From assembly GCF_009758205.1 (NCBI RefSeq), contig NZ_WRXN01000007.1:186001-250000 (forward strand): a DNA stretch of 64,000 nucleotides, read 5' to 3'. The first letter of the stretch is position 1. The number at the start of each line of letters is the position of its first letter. Both the position numbers and the translations under genes were made by a program. Under the pieces are notes generated by a model. That model worked only from the letters and a program-made list of their open reading frames with translations. It searched no databases and had not been told where the DNA came from. Below are positions 8,011 through 15,535 of this stretch, in pieces. Source of the DNA: Chitinophaga tropicalis (GTDB lineage Bacteria; Bacteroidota; Bacteroidia; Chitinophagales; Chitinophagaceae).

Positions 8011-8027
8011 GTGGAGCTGAGGGGAAC
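8011..8027 (-). other. tRNA/tmRNA 3'-end-like relic
   Basis: On the minus strand GTTCCCCTCAGCTCCAC looks like the T-arm 3' half plus acceptor stem of a tRNA, and the terminator at 7975-7999 follows it. No cloverleaf can be folded upstream of it. It parallels the real tmRNA end at 19264 (TTCCCGCCGACTCCAC plus terminator). It could be a leftover attachment site from an earlier integration. Confidence 0.35.
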
Positions 8028-8260
8028 CTAATTGAACACCTTGTTCCTTTAATGCATTTATTTTGCAACATACTGAATCAACCTGGAACCTAAAAATCTA
8101 AACCACAAAATAACTGAGCCTAATCCCTGCCTGCGCATTAGGGGGTGAACCCGAGCCACGCGACACGATCCTATACCCAAAATTTAGCTACATTTGCTCG
8201 CTTTAAAAGGCTAACCTCGAGTCGCGGGGCCTTCCGGCGAACCACCAAAACAATAATCTG
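8028..8260. other. Leader of the 587-aa gene
   Basis: Non-coding. TACATTTG at 8189-8196 fits the -7 element, giving a leader of about 60 nt for the gene at 8261. The leader contains a GC-rich stretch (TCGCGGGGCCTTCCGGCGA, 8222-8240) unlike the surrounding AT-rich sequence. Confidence 0.4.
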
Positions 8261-10024
8261 ATGCGAGATTACAAACTTCTTGGGTCGGCAGACCTCCAAA
8301 CAATTACCGACCCCAATGCCAAGTTGGCGCTGGCGCAACGAATAGGAAAAACGACTTTATGGCAGCATTTTAGCTTAGCCATGAGTAAAATTCACAGAGA
8401 AAGCGAAAATAATACCGACATCGATACGGCAATTGCAGAATGGTACCATGGCCAGCAGCTTGGTGACTACACCCAACAGCCAGGTTATAACCGAATAGCG
8501 CCACTCGTTGATGCCCTTCGGCAACAAAATCCTCAAATAGATCATCGGTTAATATCAACCGAAGCACTTTTAAGGTTATTTACCTGGGTACGAGAAAACG
8601 AAGTGAGCATACCAGACGCCGGCACGTCTGTTTTTCCTGACCTCATGGACGATCTGCTTTCTTTAACCATGCTATTCAATGATGAAGTCAATGCCAATGA
8701 GCAAATTGCGAATACGAGTGCGGAAGCACCTAACGACACCCTTAAACCATACCGAAAATTGCTGGCCGGTTCGTTTCCCTGTGATGACCTTGAAAAAGCC
8801 AATGTGGCCGATCTAGCTTTTTCCCAGTTCGCCAAATCCATTAAAGTGTTGGATTTTATGGAAAATACTCCAAAGTACCAGGTACTTCACCGTAAGTTAC
8901 TGGCTGACTTTGGTTGTACTACAAATGTAGAACTGGTACAAGCTATCGGCGGGATAATAATCAATGCTATAAGAATTAAAAAAGGCTACACTACTATAAC
9001 AATCGAGCAAAATGCAGATTTTGAAGCCAATGTGGCCCTTTTTGAAAAGCTGACAATCCAGACTATTACCGGCCCCAACCCTTACGGCGATGATTTCCGT
9101 GGCTTAAGAGGCACCCCGATTTACAAAATTGCGGAAGGCGAATACAGAAGTATCTCTGATCCCTTTTTAGTAAACGTTATGTATTCCGGGCTAATGTTCT
9201 ATTGCAGCCGCCTTTGTAGAGCAGATCCCACGCTGCTCAATGGGAACCGAGATTTCCCACCCCAAATCAGGATGGATTTTTCAGAAAAAGTGCTGGTCGC
9301 AGATATGTGTGCATCCTTATTTGACAAGGCAGGTGACATACGCCAGGATGGAGGCCAGCTTGATGCAATTTTTGAACATGATGGCCAGGCGGCGCCTGAC
9401 TATTACACGGCACGGGGTAATGGGGTATTTCTTTTCGAGTCCAAAGAAGTGCTGATGAGCGGCGAAAATAAACTGTCGTATGATTTTACCATTATAGACG
9501 GGCAACTGAAGCGTGACGGCCATATTGAAAAAGGTACAAAGCAGCTTGCTAAAAACACGCTTCGTGTACTGCAGAACAGGCTCCCCCTTCCCGCCGGCAT
9601 GAACCCCTATACAGTCGATGTGTACCCGGTGCTGATAGTACACAGCCCCCTATACAGCTCACAAGGAATGAACTTTTGGGCAAATAGGTGGTTTGATGAT
9701 CGCATGCAGTTGATTCGAGATGTACCGGCAAACGCCGGCATCGACATTAGCCGGGTAAAGCCACTAACTATCATAGAGATAGACACCTTGTTACTCTACG
9801 AAGAACGGTTTAAAAGCGCCAATTTTGATTTGCGCGAAGAAATTAACCGCTACCATGCTCAGGTGGCTATGCGTGCCGTACCAGCTGCCCCCTCTCGGGC
9901 TGTAAAACACGCCACTGAGCAAATTTCCTTTGCTGAATATATCCGTATACGTGCCGCTGAACTAGGGATAATGCCAGATATGGAAAAGCTACTCCGTCAT
10001 TTAAGAAATTTTGGCATCAACTAA
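8261..10024 (+). CDS. Unknown 587-aa protein with PD-(D/E)xK-like nuclease motif
   Basis: I do not recognise a named family. A strand-turn-strand around residues 379-395 reads PDYYTARGNGVFLFESKEV: Asp380, Glu393 and Lys395 give the D-x12-ExK pattern of PD-(D/E)xK nucleases, and an acidic residue further upstream in GGQLDAIFEHD could complete the site. Helical residues 1-330 precede it and KGTKQLAKNTLRVLQNRL follows, an arrangement (nuclease strand then a QL helix) common in restriction-type enzymes. It is monocistronic: its own -7 element lies at 8189 and a terminator follows at once. Located between two other defence-like modules in the island. The nuclease assignment is tentative; the coding call is firm. 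Confidence 0.7.
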   Translation: MRDYKLLGSADLQTITDPNAKLALAQRIGKTTLWQHFSLAMSKIHRESENNTDIDTAIAEWYHGQQLGDYTQQPGYNRIAPLVDALRQQNPQIDHRLISTEALLRLFTWVRENEVSIPDAGTSVFPDLMDDLLSLTMLFNDEVNANEQIANTSAEAPNDTLKPYRKLLAGSFPCDDLEKANVADLAFSQFAKSIKVLDFMENTPKYQVLHRKLLADFGCTTNVELVQAIGGIIINAIRIKKGYTTITIEQNADFEANVALFEKLTIQTITGPNPYGDDFRGLRGTPIYKIAEGEYRSISDPFLVNVMYSGLMFYCSRLCRADPTLLNGNRDFPPQIRMDFSEKVLVADMCASLFDKAGDIRQDGGQLDAIFEHDGQAAPDYYTARGNGVFLFESKEVLMSGENKLSYDFTIIDGQLKRDGHIEKGTKQLAKNTLRVLQNRLPLPAGMNPYTVDVYPVLIVHSPLYSSQGMNFWANRWFDDRMQLIRDVPANAGIDISRVKPLTIIEIDTLLLYEERFKSANFDLREEINRYHAQVAMRAVPAAPSRAVKHATEQISFAEYIRIRAAELGIMPDMEKLLRHLRNFGIN

Positions 10025-10032
10025 TAATAAAA

Positions 10033-10059
10033 CACGCCACAGCCTAATATTGTGGCGTG
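10033..10059 (+). terminator. Intrinsic hairpin after the 587-aa gene
   Basis: CACGCCACA (10033-10041) and TGTGGCGTG (10051-10059) form a perfect 9-bp stem 9 bp after the stop codon. No long T-run follows, so efficiency is uncertain. Confidence 0.6.
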
Positions 10060-10849
10060 CTTCGTATATGCGTAATCGAAACGATATGTGTATTTCCTGG
10101 AGTCTCAATACATATACAGCGAAATTTCTAAGCATTCCTATGCAACATAATACAGCGACCTTACCCTCTTAAAACCAAACTCGTTCCCGTAGCGTCTTGG
10201 TAAAACGATAATAGCAGATTTCCGTCATTTGAGGTGCGTCACAGACAGTTTCCTTCCAATCTGTCTGTTGTTGTCAGGCAGAAACTGACACTTTTACAGT
10301 GTCGTGTCATACTACCAGACCTCTGGGTCTTTAGTTATAAATAAGCGGAAAACCTAGTGCTAAATCGTTTTTTAACGTTTTACAAACATATTTGTGTGAT
10401 TTGAATGCTTATTCAAATAGCTGAATATCAAGCAGAATGGATTCTTCAAATTTTCTTAGATTGAAAATGCGTAAAAACTACACTTTCATGACAAAAGAGC
10501 TGCCACCAACCCGTTGGCATACACCTTGCGTTTCCCATGCAGTTCTTTTAACGAAAAAGAGGCAGCAAGACTCTTTGTCCAGCTGCCCCGAAAAACGAAC
10601 GTGAGAAGGATTGCCGTCCCGGCTCCGCAGAGCCGAACCTCTGTTAGTTTTTTAAATGATGTGCGAAAGTAAGCGTAAGCGCGAAGAAATCAAATCTGTT
10701 TTTTTAAGCGGATCTGCCCACTTCAGGTTAAACAACACTCCAGCCTTCACTTTTAGAGATTAGAGAACCAGCCGCTTTAAACAATGATGAAAATCATAGT
10801 GGCTGCATTATGCCCTGCTGGCAGGGATTGTTTAACTAAAAAAAATTAA
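10060..10849 (+). other. Hairpin-rich non-coding stretch upstream of the E2-E1-JAB operon
   Basis: About 790 bp without a credible gene on either strand. Several stems are visible: ACAGACAG/CTGTCTGT with CAGTTTC/GAAACTG around 10242-10286; GACACT/AGTGTC near 10288; AGACC/GGTCT near 10318; GGCAGC (10561-10566) with GCTGCC (10582-10587); GGCTC/GAGCC (10621-10634). The 10561-10640 block is GC-rich and could be a leader RNA or small RNA. The operon start at 10850 is preceded by an A-rich sequence, typical of initiation sites in this phylum. Confidence 0.45.
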
Positions 10850-12049
10850 ATGAATCAAGTAACGCACTTCCCCGTGGGCAACGGGGACACCTCGCTGATC
10901 CAAACTACGGATAGCGCCTACACCACTAACATCATCGTGGACTGTAACATCCGTAACGAGAGCCTGGGTAGTAAGGACCCGGCCATGTATGATGTTAAAG
11001 CTCACCTACTGCGGTCACTGAACCGTAAGACGGTTAACGGGATAACCAATGTTCCATATGCCGATGTTTTCATCCTGACCCACGGCGACGAGGATCACGT
11101 CCGCGGATTCGAGCAGCATTTCTACCAGGGTGATCCGCGGCTATACAGCCAAAGAAACAAGGATGCCGGCGAAATCATCAACGAAACGATGTGGTTTTCG
11201 CCGATGGTCATGGGTAAGGCAAATAACGAAGATGAAAGAGTATTCAACAAGGAAGCCCGCAGGCGCATTAACCTCCACAGGCTAAATAGCCCGGACCGGG
11301 ACCTGCCTGGTAACCGTATTGCCATCATTGGTTACGACGGCAATGAGAAACTGGACGGGCTGCGCCACTATGTACCCGGTCAGATTGTGAGCCGCTTCAA
11401 CAACCGGGAGCTGAGTACTTTCTCCATTTTTATCCATTCCCCCTACCAACAGGGCTTAACGGAAGATGAAGTCGATAAGAATGGGGTGAGCATCGTTTTC
11501 CAGGCACGGTATAAAATCAACCCGTTTTCGTCCACCTTCTCCGCCTTGTTCATGTTCGCGGGCGATGCCAACCATGAAGCCATTGCCGAAATCCTTGATA
11601 AAACGATCAGGCATGGTAATGCAACCAGACACCAGGCTTTGGCTTGGGACGTTCTGGTAGCGCCCCATCATTGTTCCTGGACGTTTTTCAACTTCTGCGA
11701 GCAGGAGGACCACCCGATTCCAGAAAAAACTTCCATAGCCTTCCTGCGTCAGCGTCGTACAGAAAACGCTCACGTTATCGCTTCCTGCAAGCCGATATCG
11801 CCGTATGATAAAAACCCGCCTCATTATGCTGCTAAAGTTGAATACGTGAAGGTGGTCGGTGAGAAAAACTTTTTCAATCTGGCAACGGCTATCATGCGGG
11901 GGCAAACACCCCAGCCCATCATCTACCAGGTCACGGCTGGCGGCCCCATGAAACCAAAGGCTCCCGAAGGCACGGCCAAAGTCGCCGGCGCTGCCGGGCT
12001 TTCGACTATCAACTCAATACCAGGTTATGGAGCAGGTCCTGTACAGTGA
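10850..12049 (+). CDS. Metallo-beta-lactamase-fold hydrolase, ComEC-like
   Basis: A 399-aa soluble protein. The metal motif FILTHGDEDHVRGF (His78, Asp80, Asp82, His83) is the HxDxDH form found in the ComEC/Rec2 hydrolase domain. Further family marks are VGNGDTSLI at the N-terminus, MFAGDAN at about 239-245 and DVLVAPHHCSW at about 264-274. There are no membrane segments, unlike ComEC. The C-terminal tail from about residue 360 is low-complexity and ends in GYGAGPVQ. Its 3' end overlaps the next gene by 23 bp in another frame, so the two are tightly coupled. The partner is an E2-E1-JAB fusion. Substrate unknown; phosphodiesterase-type hydrolysis of nucleic acid or nucleotide is plausible (inference). 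Confidence 0.85.
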   Translation: MNQVTHFPVGNGDTSLIQTTDSAYTTNIIVDCNIRNESLGSKDPAMYDVKAHLLRSLNRKTVNGITNVPYADVFILTHGDEDHVRGFEQHFYQGDPRLYSQRNKDAGEIINETMWFSPMVMGKANNEDERVFNKEARRRINLHRLNSPDRDLPGNRIAIIGYDGNEKLDGLRHYVPGQIVSRFNNRELSTFSIFIHSPYQQGLTEDEVDKNGVSIVFQARYKINPFSSTFSALFMFAGDANHEAIAEILDKTIRHGNATRHQALAWDVLVAPHHCSWTFFNFCEQEDHPIPEKTSIAFLRQRRTENAHVIASCKPISPYDKNPPHYAAKVEYVKVVGEKNFFNLATAIMRGQTPQPIIYQVTAGGPMKPKAPEGTAKVAGAAGLSTINSIPGYGAGPVQ

Positions 12050-14318
12050 ATGTTTACAGCCCTTTGAAGGTCAACTAACCAACCCCGCCTTGCGGGAGAC
12101 AATCGACCAGATGAAGGCTTTCGTTGCGGTACCGACGCTTACCCTGCTTAACTGGAGTGACAGCGAAATCGCTGTCCCTCTGGTTTTGGAGGTCGCATTG
12201 CCGCCCCTGGGAAACGTTGATGGCGTGGATATCCGCGAAAAAGAGCCTGTGGTGGTCGTTTTCAGTACCAGTGGCTACCCTCGTATCGCCCCAAAGGTGT
12301 TTACAGACCGCCTCGACTTTCCAGATTCGGTTTCACCCCACATGTTTCTACGCAACGATGGCAGACCGCCAGGATTCTGTTTAGTGCGTGGTGGGTTGTC
12401 CGCCGCCAATGAGTGGTATTCCAACAAGCGCATTAGTGACGTGCTAATCCGGGTGAGCAACTGGTTGCGGGATGCTGCATGCGGTGAGCTGGCTCTGAAT
12501 GGGGATAGCTTCGATCCGCTTCGGCTCACTTCCTACGAGGGAACTGTTACCTACGACTATGACCAACTTGCAAAGATTGTTCGTCAAAGTTCTTCCTTGT
12601 ATCTCAATGGCAACTTCGCCCGGTTGCAATTTGAGCTAAAGAATACTAAAGATTCTTTCAATCGTACGCTTATTCAAGTGGTGCCATTGGACAAGTTGGA
12701 GGCGGAACAAGCCCACGAAGCTGAAGAAGGAAGGAAAAGTAAGGATGACCCTACCCGGAAGGTGCTGTGCCGGGGATTGCTGATATGGTCAGAAAGTGAC
12801 ACCCCGATTGACCGCTACAACGTGGAACTTCCCAAGGACTGGGATACGTTCAAAAATGAATTCTGCGGCCAGCATCTCATTGATGCGGAAGCCCTGGAGC
12901 AGGAGTTATGCCGCCCGCAAAGCGGCTTCTACGTATATGTACCCATCATTGTAGCCATTAAACGCCCTAAAACGGTTTTCGGCTTTTCCGACGCCATTGA
13001 ATTTATCAATTTCGAGCTGGAGCAAAAGGAGGACCCTGATTACCCTGATCGAATGGACCCTGGCGCCCCGCTATCCTATAGCTCCCATGTACAACCACTG
13101 ACACCCGCGAAGGCAGCAGCGATTTCCGGATTCAACTACATGCAGGAAAAGGAAACGCTGATAGCTGGAGCAGGAGCGTTAGGCAGCAAAATCGCTCTTC
13201 ACCTTATCAAATGCGGAGCCAGGTTGCTTATTGCTGACGATGATTGGCTGCTGCCGCATAACCTTGTCCGGCATGGCCTGAATGCCGCGTATACCTTTCA
13301 CTATAAAGCCAAAGCCATGGCGAGAGAGGCCATCCGGCTGTTTCCCAATGAAACGGTGAGGGTGACACCTTTTGCTGCAAAAGCTGATATCCTTCTGCAA
13401 AAGGATCTAGGGGAAGTGTGTTCCCGGATTCTGGATTTTACTGCATCGGGCAGTTTTCAGAACGAACTGATCAAAGCTGATATCGGTGAAGGTATCGAGG
13501 TAGCGCGTGGCTACCTTTCTGACACGGGCCAACTAGGCATTTTACTCGTTGAAGGTGCCGGAAGAAATCCGCGCATAGACGATTTACAGGCCCAGCTTTA
13601 CCATCATGCCATTCAGGACACCCAGGTATCGGCCTGGTTGCGCCGGGAGTCGGAGCTGAATAGTAAGACCGACCTGGTTACTGTGGGCGTAGGTTGCCAT
13701 TCCGACACCACCGTTCTATCCGATGATATCATTTCTGTGCATGCTGGCATCATGTCCGGTCTGGTGAAAAGTGCCAGCCAGGCACCGCCGTCCAAAGAAG
13801 GGATGGTATATCTGAATCAGGTAAGCCAGGAGCCATTCTTTCAATCTGCCACTGCCAGACATACTTTCCTTCCTGTGGATGTAATGGCCTCGCAAAATCC
13901 ATCGGATTGGGAGATCCGCTTTTCTTCGGGGATTGTGGACCTGCTTAAAGCGCAGATGCGACAAGCGTCCCCTAATGAAACCGGTGGTGTGCTGATAGGC
14001 TGCGCCAATTTCAAGACCAAGACGATCCATGTGACGGGGTTGGTGGATGCTCCACCAGACAGCAAGGCCGACCGCTGCTGCTTTTTTAGAGGCAAGGAAG
14101 GGCTTGCACAAACGGTTCAGCATATCACCGAGGCCACGGGAGGCCAAATTGGCTACATCGGAGAATGGCATAGCCACCCGAAAGGCCCGGACGCCATGAG
14201 CGGTACGGATACCGAAACAGTCACTCGCTTCAAGAAAACCTACCAGCAGGAAGTTACGCCCTTGCCGGTATTTTTGCTCATCGTAACACCGCGTGCGGTG
14301 CTACCATTTGTTTTTTAA
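12027..14318 (+). CDS. E2-E1-JAB triple fusion, ubiquitin-like conjugation/deconjugation enzyme
   Basis: A 763-aa protein with three domains. Residues 25-160 are E2-like: YPRIAPKVF, FPDSVSPHMF, and PGFCLVRGG, where Cys118 followed by Leu sits as in the E2 active site. Residues 370-600 are a ThiF/E1 adenylation domain: ETLIAGAGALGSKIALHLIK (nucleotide loop), then ADDDWLLPHNLVRHGL, with Cys557 in VGVGCHSDTT as a candidate E1 thioester cysteine. Residues 630-763 are a JAB/MPN+ isopeptidase: Glu651 in NETGGVLIG and EWHSHPKGPDAMSGTD with His715, His717 and Asp728, a complete JAMM metal site. Residues 160-370 link E2 and E1. In type II CBASS these activities are split between Cap2 and Cap3; here all are in one chain and no CD-NTase is present. 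The stop is 2 bp before the next gene. Confidence 0.88.
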   Translation: MEQVLYSECLQPFEGQLTNPALRETIDQMKAFVAVPTLTLLNWSDSEIAVPLVLEVALPPLGNVDGVDIREKEPVVVVFSTSGYPRIAPKVFTDRLDFPDSVSPHMFLRNDGRPPGFCLVRGGLSAANEWYSNKRISDVLIRVSNWLRDAACGELALNGDSFDPLRLTSYEGTVTYDYDQLAKIVRQSSSLYLNGNFARLQFELKNTKDSFNRTLIQVVPLDKLEAEQAHEAEEGRKSKDDPTRKVLCRGLLIWSESDTPIDRYNVELPKDWDTFKNEFCGQHLIDAEALEQELCRPQSGFYVYVPIIVAIKRPKTVFGFSDAIEFINFELEQKEDPDYPDRMDPGAPLSYSSHVQPLTPAKAAAISGFNYMQEKETLIAGAGALGSKIALHLIKCGARLLIADDDWLLPHNLVRHGLNAAYTFHYKAKAMAREAIRLFPNETVRVTPFAAKADILLQKDLGEVCSRILDFTASGSFQNELIKADIGEGIEVARGYLSDTGQLGILLVEGAGRNPRIDDLQAQLYHHAIQDTQVSAWLRRESELNSKTDLVTVGVGCHSDTTVLSDDIISVHAGIMSGLVKSASQAPPSKEGMVYLNQVSQEPFFQSATARHTFLPVDVMASQNPSDWEIRFSSGIVDLLKAQMRQASPNETGGVLIGCANFKTKTIHVTGLVDAPPDSKADRCCFFRGKEGLAQTVQHITEATGGQIGYIGEWHSHPKGPDAMSGTDTETVTRFKKTYQQEVTPLPVFLLIVTPRAVLPFVF

Positions 14319-14320
14319 AA

Positions 14321-15079
14321 ATGATTACTCAGCAGTTTATAGACGGCTATTCCAGAAAAACGCGGTTAATTCCAGCGGCCCTGGTACTGGTGCCAGCCTT
14401 GTTGATGGCGTTAATTTATGGCATCGATGGATCAGCAGCTGCTCCGCTGCTGTATTCCACCAGCGGAATTTTTGTAATAACAATGCTGCTTACGCAAATT
14501 GGGCGGCACTCCGGTAAAAAGAAGGAACCGGCGCTGTGGGCGCATTGGGGTGGACCACCTTCTACGCAGCTGCTCAGGTGGCGCAATAACACCCACTCCA
14601 CCCACATCAAGCAACGTTATCACACCCGGCTGCAACTACTTTTCCCTGTGGCGCATCCACCGGATGCAGCATTTGAAGCCCAATATCCAGCGCAGGCAGA
14701 TGAAGTATACGATTTGTGGTGCCATTTCTTGCGTATGCAGGCTAGGGAGGACACCAAGAAGTTTAGGCTTGTGTTTATTGAGAATGTTAATTACGGCCTC
14801 TGTCGCAATCTATGGGGACTAAAGCCAATTGCAATTTTCTCGATAATCTTCCTGGGTGCTATCAACTATGGCTTTAACAGGTACTGGAACGTGGTAGCCG
14901 ATCCGTTTTTTTACGGGGAACATTTTTGGATTACAACGGGGATGCTTGCGACGGTGCTTATTGGGTGGATATTTTTTGTCAACAAGAACAGGGTAAAGAT
15001 ACCAGCATTTGCTTATGCCGAGCGGCTAATCGAAAGTATAAATATCTTGCCTGTCCCCAATAACGCAGGTGTGGCCTGA
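14321..15079 (+). CDS. Four-helix membrane protein, third gene of the E2-E1-JAB operon
   Basis: A 252-aa integral membrane protein. Two hydrophobic helices lie at about residues 17-36 and 41-60, a polar cytosolic-type domain of about 110 residues follows (rich in His, Arg, Trp: LWAHWGGPPST, RYHTRLQLLFPVAHPP), and two more helices lie at about 168-188 and 203-224. The middle contains KKFRLVFIENVNYGLCRNLWG. The family is not one I can name. The layout resembles 4-TM effector proteins found in bacterial immune operons, but only in topology. It starts 2 bp after the E2-E1-JAB stop. As the only membrane component it is the natural candidate effector or conjugation target. The C-terminus ends NNAGVA. 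Confidence 0.8.
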   Translation: MITQQFIDGYSRKTRLIPAALVLVPALLMALIYGIDGSAAAPLLYSTSGIFVITMLLTQIGRHSGKKKEPALWAHWGGPPSTQLLRWRNNTHSTHIKQRYHTRLQLLFPVAHPPDAAFEAQYPAQADEVYDLWCHFLRMQAREDTKKFRLVFIENVNYGLCRNLWGLKPIAIFSIIFLGAINYGFNRYWNVVADPFFYGEHFWITTGMLATVLIGWIFFVNKNRVKIPAFAYAERLIESINILPVPNNAGVA

Positions 15080-15121
15080 CCATTAAGCCAACATTTCAGC
15101 ATAAACAATTGACCGTGTATC

Positions 15122-15171
15122 CAACGAACCAAAGGCCCCAGTACAATTGTACTGGGGCCTTTGGTTCGTTG
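15122..15171. repeat. Perfect 50-bp palindrome
   Basis: Two 25-bp arms meet at 15146/15147 with no spacer and no mismatch; the centre reads GTACAATTGTAC and each arm carries AAAGGCCCCAGTAC. It stands 42 bp after the end of the operon and would form a very stable RNA hairpin on either strand. There is no T-run longer than three. It may terminate the operon bidirectionally or be a recombination or mobile-element end. Confidence 0.85.
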
Positions 15172-15343
15172 AGATCATAACCTTATCACGCATAACTCCG
15201 AATGACTGCATCCATGCCGTTTACGGCGCCGCATCAATAAGAATTAATAAACCGTATTGAGTAATAATACTTTAGAAACAGTCCGAAGCCCCTCAGAAAA
15301 TTTTCAAGCAGATGGCCGAAATTAGGTAATAAAAATCATTACC

Positions 15344-15535
15344 ATGAAATCAGCCCATTTATACTGTCGGGTAAGCACCGATGAACAAAAACGAAAAGGC
15401 CATTCTCTTATAGAGCAAGAAGATCGCCTTATTAAGCACTGTGAAAACAATAACATCCTAATCAAAGGAATATACCGCGAAGATTATTCCGCAAAAGACT
15501 TTAATCGTCCTGAATGGAAAAGGCTCATAAAAAAG
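15344..15535 (+). pseudogene. Large serine recombinase, N-terminal part (interrupted)
   Basis: This is the start of a serine site-specific recombinase, the integrase class of many mobile elements. YCRVSTDEQKRKGHSLIEQE contains the catalytic serine (Ser11), followed by YREDYSAKDFNRPEWKRLIKK. The frame then runs into a group II intron inserted in the opposite orientation. The gene resumes at about 17519. Because the intron is antisense to this gene it cannot be spliced out of the recombinase mRNA, so the enzyme is not made in full length. Confidence 0.85.

Noticed and set aside
10060..10849. Retron-type ncRNA upstream of the operon
   Set aside because: The only reverse transcriptase in the window is the group II intron maturase, 5 kb away and inside its own intron. 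No msr/msd pairing was seen.
10850..15079. Calling the operon type II CBASS
   Set aside because: No CD-NTase (GS...DxD nucleotidyltransferase) is encoded in or near it, and E2, E1 and JAB are fused in one chain with an MBL partner. CBASS likeness is limited to shared enzyme classes.
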